Shown here: positions 6,668 to 10,518 of the stretch, piece after piece
Position numbering within the stretch: position 1 is the stretch's first letter
How the letters are laid out: the number at the start of each line of letters is the position of its first letter
Origin: Oscillibacter sp.
GTDB taxonomy: Bacteria > Bacillota > Clostridia > Oscillospirales > Oscillospiraceae
NCBI GenBank assembly: GCA_017447005.1
Contig: JAFSOM010000488.1
Coordinates: 1 to 10,518, forward strand
Length of the DNA: 10,518 nucleotides
Direction of reading: 5' to 3'
Program-made: the position numbers and the translations under genes
The notes under the pieces: model-generated
What the model saw: the letters and a program-made list of their open reading frames with translations, nothing else
Database searches by the model: none
What the model was told of the DNA's origin: nothing

Positions 6668-8113
6668 ATGGCAGGTAAAAAGCGCTCTCTGGCGGTCAAC
6701 GCGGTGTTAAACTGCCTGAGAGTATGTTCCAATATCATCATTCCGCTCATCTCCTTCCCGTGGCTGACGAGGGTTCTGCACGCGGAGAATTTTGGGAAGG
6801 TGTCTTTCTGCTCTTCCCTTGTCGCGTGGTTCGTTCTGGCGGCGGGGCTTGGTATCGGCGCCTATTCGATTCGTGAGGGAGCGCGACTGCGGGAGAATCG
6901 GGAAAAGTTGTCCCGGTTCTGTGACGAAATCTTCACTATTAATCTCTTTTCCGCGGCGCTGGCTTACGGGCTTCTGGCGGCGTTCCTGTTGATTTGGAGG
7001 CCGGGAGGCGATTATCCGTATATCATCGCGGTTTTAAGCGTCGGCATTCTCGGCGGCACGCTCAGTTTCGACTGGCTGCCGAATGTCATGGAGGATTTCC
7101 GGTTCATTACGGTGCGGGTGGTCAGTATCCAGTTTCTCGCGCTGTGCGCCATCTTCGCCTTTGTCAGAAGACCGGAGGACTATGTTATTTACGCGTGGAT
7201 TACCGCCGCTTCGTCCATCGCTTCCGCCGCGCTAAATTTTGCCTACGCGAGACGAAACATCCGCATTGTGCCCGCGTGGAATTTTGACTGGAAATCCCGC
7301 CTCCGACCAATTCTGATTTTGTTCGGGAATGCCCTGATGATTTCCATTTATTTGCAGTCCGACATTACCATGCTGGGATTCTTCCGGGGAGAGCGGGAAG
7401 TCGGGCTGTACAAAATTCCCGTCCAGATTTATTCCGCCGTGAAAACCATGCTCAACGCGATTACGGTGGTTGCGGTTCCTAGAATGTCGCTCTACCTCAG
7501 CGCGGATAGAAAAGAAGATTATCATAAACTCGCCTCCATGATTCTTTCCTGCCTCGCGTACCTGTGCATACCCGCCATGCTGGGTCTCTGCCTGATTGCG
7601 GAGAACTGCGTACTCCTGATTGGAGGCAACGAGTATGTTTCCAGCACGCCCGCCCTGCGAATTCTGTGCTTGGCGCTGGTGGCCGCCGTATTCGGGAATT
7701 TCTATGTCAATGCGGTTCTGATTGTCCACAGGCGGGAAAAGAGCGCGTTCACGGCCACTGTCGTCAGTGCGCTGGTCAATATCGTCCTGAATCTCGCTCT
7801 GATTCCTGCGGTCGGATTTGTCGGCGCGGCGCTTACAACACTGGCGGCGGAAATTGTGGTGGTTACGCTTCTGGCGTATTTTTCAAGGGCGTATGTGCGC
7901 GTATGGCCAGACCGCAAAGTAATTGCGCCCATGTGCATGGGCTCGGCGCTGATTTTGCTGTCCTGCCGCTTTGTGGACGGGTTGCAACTGAATCTGGCGC
8001 CTGACACGGCGCTGAAAATTGCGCTCTCTGTCCTTGCATACGGCATGGTGACAGGAGTCGCGGCGGCGTTCGCGGTTGCGGGAAAACGCCGCCGGAAACA
8101 GGAAAGGATGTAA
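6668..8113 (+). CDS. Wzx-type lipid-linked oligosaccharide flippase (MOP superfamily)
   Basis: This 481-residue protein is almost entirely hydrophobic, with about 14 predicted membrane segments, the usual number for Wzx/RfbX proteins. It starts with a positively charged MAGKKRSLAVNAVLN and a first helix ending in FPWLTRVL, followed by the 'GKVSFC' and 'YSIREGARLREN' regions typical of the family. SFDWLPNVMEDFRFITVR in the middle corresponds to the conserved 'DWFYQGLE..KYI..R' stretch of Wzx. The C-terminal half has ALIPAVGFVGAALTTLAAEI, also characteristic. It would move the completed undecaprenyl-linked repeat unit across the membrane, supplying Wzy. The ATG at 6668 has a G6-A ribosome site at 6659-6665, very close to the start. 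It lies 12 bases after the GT2 gene and 6 bases before the cytidylyltransferase. The gene seems intact, unlike the polymerase. Confidence in the family is high; substrate is unknown. Confidence 0.88.
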   Translation: MAGKKRSLAVNAVLNCLRVCSNIIIPLISFPWLTRVLHAENFGKVSFCSSLVAWFVLAAGLGIGAYSIREGARLRENREKLSRFCDEIFTINLFSAALAYGLLAAFLLIWRPGGDYPYIIAVLSVGILGGTLSFDWLPNVMEDFRFITVRVVSIQFLALCAIFAFVRRPEDYVIYAWITAASSIASAALNFAYARRNIRIVPAWNFDWKSRLRPILILFGNALMISIYLQSDITMLGFFRGEREVGLYKIPVQIYSAVKTMLNAITVVAVPRMSLYLSADRKEDYHKLASMILSCLAYLCIPAMLGLCLIAENCVLLIGGNEYVSSTPALRILCLALVAAVFGNFYVNAVLIVHRREKSAFTATVVSALVNIVLNLALIPAVGFVGAALTTLAAEIVVVTLLAYFSRAYVRVWPDRKVIAPMCMGSALILLSCRFVDGLQLNLAPDTALKIALSVLAYGMVTGVAAAFAVAGKRRRKQERM

Positions 8114-8119
8114 ACGAAT

Positions 8120-8836
8120 ATGGCAAATATCGCCTTATTAACTGCTGCTGGCGCAAGCAGTCGAATGCACCAGGATATACCGAAGCAGTTTCTTACCATC
8201 AATGACCGTCCAGTGATTATCTATACGCTGGAAGCGTTCGAGAAACATCCTGAAATCACCTCGATTGCCGTGGTATGCCTGTCCGGCTGGGAACAGGTGC
8301 TAATGGCTTACGCCAAGCAGTTTAATATCCGAAAACTGCAATATGTGATTCCCGGAGGCTCCAGCAATCAGGATTCCATTCGCAAGGGCATCTATGAATT
8401 GGAACAGCATTTCAACGGCGACGACATTGTTTTGATTCATGATGGAAACCGCCCCATGGTCTCCGCTGAAATCATCTCCGATTGTATCCGCGTGGCAAGG
8501 CAACATGGAAACGCGATTCCCGCCATTCCCTGCGCGGAGGCGATTCTTCAAACGGATGACGGTGTGACGTCCTCTTGCAGTTATCCGCGTGAACAACTGC
8601 GGCGAACCCAAACGCCGCACGCGTTCCGTCTTGCGCACATCTGCGACTTGCACCGCCGCTCCCAAAAGGCGGGAGTTCAGGATACTGCGGCGTCCTGCGC
8701 CTTGATGATTGAGATGGGCGAACAGGTTTATTTCTCCGTGGGTTCCGAAAAAAATATCAAGTTGACCACACTGGATGATATTGACATTTTCAAGGCTTTG
8801 CTGGCGGCCAAACGCGCCGATTGGTTAAAGGACTAA
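8120..8836 (+). CDS. IspD/TarI-family cytidylyltransferase, probably for a CDP-activated sugar alcohol
   Basis: The 238-residue protein is full length for IspD/TarI. It begins with LLTAAGASSRMHQDIPKQFL (6-25), the CTP-binding glycine-rich loop with its arginine and lysine. It continues with GGSSNQDSIRKG (79-90), IHDGNRPM (106-113), RTQTPHAF (162-169), a conserved region of acidic residues at QDTAAS, and IKLTT (213-217) near the end. The family joins CTP to a phosphorylated small alcohol: methylerythritol phosphate (IspD) or ribitol 5-phosphate (TarI, human ISPD). The IspD active-site 'DT' is replaced by AE in PCAEAILQ, so a housekeeping MEP role seems less likely than a dedicated CDP-linked donor. 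Between a flippase and an SDR, and in one locus with LicD, it probably makes the LicD donor. Spacing is 6 bases upstream and 3 bases downstream, with GGAAAGGA about 12 bases before the ATG. Whether the product is CDP-ribitol, arabinitol, mannitol or another compound is unknown. Confidence 0.8.
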   Translation: MANIALLTAAGASSRMHQDIPKQFLTINDRPVIIYTLEAFEKHPEITSIAVVCLSGWEQVLMAYAKQFNIRKLQYVIPGGSSNQDSIRKGIYELEQHFNGDDIVLIHDGNRPMVSAEIISDCIRVARQHGNAIPAIPCAEAILQTDDGVTSSCSYPREQLRRTQTPHAFRLAHICDLHRRSQKAGVQDTAASCALMIEMGEQVYFSVGSEKNIKLTTLDDIDIFKALLAAKRADWLKD

Positions 8837-8839
8837 GAC

Positions 8840-9895
8840 ATGAACATTTATAGCAGTCCCCTGTGGAGGGCGGACCTTGACGAAACCGTAGCCGAGCTTC
8901 CGGAACTGGAGACGCTTTCCGGGCAGGCGCTTCTCATAACAGGCTGTACGGGCCTGATTGGCTCCGCGCTGACGGATTCGCTTATCCGCTGGAATGAGAC
9001 GCACGCCGGGAAAATACGGCTTTTCGCCGCCGGACGCGATACGCGGAAAATCAAGGCGCGTTTCGCGCCTTACGCGCAAGCCGATTGGTTCCGCGCCATC
9101 TCTTATGACGCTTCCTCTACGGATAACGCATTTCCATTCTCCTGTGATTACATTATCCACGCCGCGAGTAACGCAACCCCGGACAAATACATGAAGGAAC
9201 CCGTGGAAACCATGCTCAGCAACTTTCTGGGGTTGAAATGTCTGCTGGATTACGCAAAAACGCATCATGTAAAACGTGTTCTCTATGTGTCCAGTTCGGA
9301 AGTCTACGGACAGAAGGACGATATTCGACCCTATCAGGAAAGTGACTGCGGCTATGTGGAACCGCTCAATCCGAGAAGCGCATATCCTGTTGGTAAACGT
9401 GCCGCCGAAACCTTGTGCGCCGCCTACGCCGCCGAATACGGTGCCGACTGCGTGATTGTTCGTCCGGGGCATATCTACGGCCCCACGGCCTCACCGCTGG
9501 ATAACCGCGTGTCGTCCGCGTGGGCTTACGCGGCGGCGCGTGGGGAGGACATCGTGATGAAAAGCAATGGCGCACAAATCAGAAGCTATTGCCACTGCCT
9601 TGACTGCGCGTCCGCAATGGTGAAAGTTCTGCTTTGCGGCGAAAGCGTTCGCGCTTATAACATCTCCAACCCGGATTCCATTATCACGATTCGGCAAATG
9701 GCGGAACTGCTGACGAAAGCGGCGGGCGTAACGTTGCGGACGGAACTGCCGACAGAGGCGGAGAAAAAGGGATTTAATCCCATGACCAATTCCGCGCTCG
9801 ACAGTATGGAATTGCTCGCGCTTGGCTGGAAGGGCCTGTTTGACGCGGAGCGCGGCTTCCGCCACACGGTTGAAATTCTGAGGGCAATGCTCTGA
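8840..9895 (+). CDS. Extended SDR: NAD-dependent epimerase/dehydratase
   Basis: The 351-residue protein has the extended short-chain dehydrogenase pattern. The NAD(P)-binding GCTGLIG is at 35-41, HAASNATP at 107-114, the catalytic serine region VSSSEVYG at 150-157, and the YPVGK (182-186) Tyr-x-x-x-Lys pair. RPGHIYGP follows at about 208-215. A hydrophobic-acidic lead of about 30 residues precedes the Rossmann fold, longer than in most GalE-like enzymes. Relatives are UDP-glucuronate decarboxylases, dTDP-glucose dehydratases and epimerases, and exact chemistry cannot be read from motifs. The start follows the cytidylyltransferase by three bases, with AAAGGA at 8826-8831 upstream of ATG 8840. 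This close pairing suggests the two act on one pathway, perhaps reducing or epimerising the CDP-linked group or its precursor, as in loci where a cytidylyltransferase and a reductase are adjacent or fused. The pathway link is inference; the enzyme family is secure. Confidence 0.85.
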   Translation: MNIYSSPLWRADLDETVAELPELETLSGQALLITGCTGLIGSALTDSLIRWNETHAGKIRLFAAGRDTRKIKARFAPYAQADWFRAISYDASSTDNAFPFSCDYIIHAASNATPDKYMKEPVETMLSNFLGLKCLLDYAKTHHVKRVLYVSSSEVYGQKDDIRPYQESDCGYVEPLNPRSAYPVGKRAAETLCAAYAAEYGADCVIVRPGHIYGPTASPLDNRVSSAWAYAAARGEDIVMKSNGAQIRSYCHCLDCASAMVKVLLCGESVRAYNISNPDSIITIRQMAELLTKAAGVTLRTELPTEAEKKGFNPMTNSALDSMELLALGWKGLFDAERGFRHTVEILRAML

Positions 9896-9909
9896 GCGCG
9901 AAAACTCCG

Positions 9910-9938
9910 CGAACTTCCCTGAAGAGGGGTGAAGTTCG
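9910..9938 (+). terminator. Strong hairpin between the SDR gene and rfbA; weak or partial terminator
   Basis: An eight-base perfect stem (CGAACTTC at 9910-9917 with GAAGTTCG at 9931-9938) is extended by two or three pairs past a bulged T and closed by a short loop. It starts 15 bases after the SDR stop. The 3' side continues GCTTTGTTC and lacks a real T run, so full intrinsic termination is doubtful. It may give partial termination, stabilise the upstream mRNA or serve as a processing site. Confidence 0.4.
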
Positions 9939-9967
9939 GCTTTGTTCGCCACTTAACTCCTGTAGAA

Positions 9968-9978
9968 AGGAAGGAAAG
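9968..9978 (+). promoter_or_regulatory. Purine-rich Shine-Dalgarno supporting a GTG start for rfbA
   Basis: AGGAAGGAAAG ends four bases before the GTG at 9983. No in-frame ATG is near, and conserved RfbA sequence begins at the codon after this GTG, so the GTG is the start. Confidence 0.7.
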
Positions 9979-9982
9979 AACG

Positions 9983-10518
9983 GTGAAAGGCATTATCCTT
10001 GCCGGGGGGTCGGGTACGCGGCTCTATCCGCTCACAACCGTGACCAGTAAGCAACTGCTCCCGGTCTATGACAAGCCCATGATTTATTATCCCATGTCCG
10101 TACTGATGAGCGCGGGCATTCGGGACATTCTGATTATCTCCACCCCGCAGGACACGCCGCGCTTTCATGAACTGTTCGGAGACGGGGCGCGCTTCGGCGT
10201 GAAGCTCTCCTACGCCGTACAGCCAAGCCCGGACGGCCTCGCGCAAGCGTTCCTAATCGGCGCGGACTTTATCGGGGGGAATCCGGCGGCGATGATTCTA
10301 GGCGACAACATTTTCGCGGGGCACGGATTGCGAAAGCGCCTCCGCGCCGCCGTGGAGAACGCCGAACAGGGACGCGGCGCGACGGTATTCGGTTACTACG
10401 TCGACGACCCGGAACGCTTCGGAATCGTGGAGTTTGACGCTGACGGGCGCGCAGTCTCCATTGAGGAGAAGCCCGCAAAGCCTAAAAGCAATTACTGCGT
10501 GACGGGGCTTTATTTCTA
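9983..10518 (+). CDS. rfbA: Glucose-1-phosphate thymidylyltransferase, 3' end outside window
   Basis: The frame from GTG 9983 is open to the window end, giving 178 residues of the usual 290 or so. It starts KGIILAGGSGTRLYPLT, the nucleotide-binding loop of RfbA/RmlA, followed by SKQLLPVYDKPMIYYPMSVL, IISTP, GDNIF (metal-binding aspartate) and FGIVEFD with SIEEKPAKPKSNYCVTGLYF at the cut. These are near-diagnostic for RfbA, which joins dTTP and glucose 1-phosphate to give dTDP-glucose, the first step to dTDP-rhamnose. The rest of the pathway (rfbBCD) would be expected downstream but is not visible. An 87-base gap with a hairpin separates it from the SDR gene, the largest intergenic gap in the second half of the locus, so rfbA may start a semi-independent segment. 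The presence of a rhamnosyltransferase-like GT2 gene fits rhamnose in the polymer. dTDP-glucose could also feed amino-sugar synthesis using the aminotransferase at the left end. Confidence 0.95.
   Translation, partial: MKGIILAGGSGTRLYPLTTVTSKQLLPVYDKPMIYYPMSVLMSAGIRDILIISTPQDTPRFHELFGDGARFGVKLSYAVQPSPDGLAQAFLIGADFIGGNPAAMILGDNIFAGHGLRKRLRAAVENAEQGRGATVFGYYVDDPERFGIVEFDADGRAVSIEEKPAKPKSNYCVTGLYF

Noticed and set aside
8120..8836. Housekeeping ispD of the isoprenoid pathway
   Set aside because: It sits inside a glycan locus with LicD, an SDR and no other isoprenoid gene, and the usual active-site DT is changed. A tree would settle it.

Overview
The window is one continuous stretch of a cell-surface polysaccharide (capsule, exopolysaccharide or secondary wall polymer) locus. 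Every credible gene lies on the + strand, mostly with gaps of 0 to 28 bases, so it looks like one operon cut at both ends by the window. The purine-rich Shine-Dalgarno sites, the roughly balanced base composition by eye, and the family mix (EpsD-like GT4 enzymes, a LicD-family transferase, an IspD/TarI-family cytidylyltransferase, a FemAB-like transferase) suggest a Bacillota member, probably Clostridia. That placement is inference; nothing here fixes a genus.

Layout. 1-606: 3' part of a DegT/DnrJ/EryC1/StrS-type aminotransferase. 612-1649: a FemAB/BioF2-like GNAT-fold transferase. 1674-2858: a full-length GT4 glycosyltransferase. 2836-3453: the C-terminal half of a second GT4 enzyme in another frame, joined to the end of the first at a run of ten G. 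3454-3561: a 108-base gap without a clear gene. 3562-4917: a Wzy-like polysaccharide polymerase broken by one in-frame TAG. 4946-5731: LicD-family transferase. 5732-6655: GT2 glycosyltransferase. 6668-8113: Wzx-type flippase. 8120-8836: IspD/TarI-family cytidylyltransferase. 8840-9895: extended SDR (NAD-dependent epimerase/dehydratase). 9910-9938: a hairpin. 9983-10518: start of rfbA (glucose-1-phosphate thymidylyltransferase), cut by the window end.

How it fits together. The logic is a Wzx/Wzy-dependent pathway. Nucleotide sugars (dTDP-rhamnose begun by RfbA, possibly an amino sugar made by the aminotransferase and then acylated) are assembled by the GT4 and GT2 enzymes on a lipid carrier, flipped by the Wzx protein and polymerised by Wzy. 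LicD, the cytidylyltransferase and the SDR look like a module that makes a CDP-linked small group (an alditol is my best guess) and adds it to the glycan through a phosphodiester. The initiating phosphoglycosyltransferase, chain-length regulators and rfbBCD are not in the window.

The most notable points are two lesions within about 1.4 kb. One GT4 gene has lost its N-terminal half at a G10 tract, where removing one G would fuse it to the preceding GT4. The polymerase carries an amber codon. The polymer may therefore be switched off, altered or phase-variable in this genome, unless the lesions are assembly errors.
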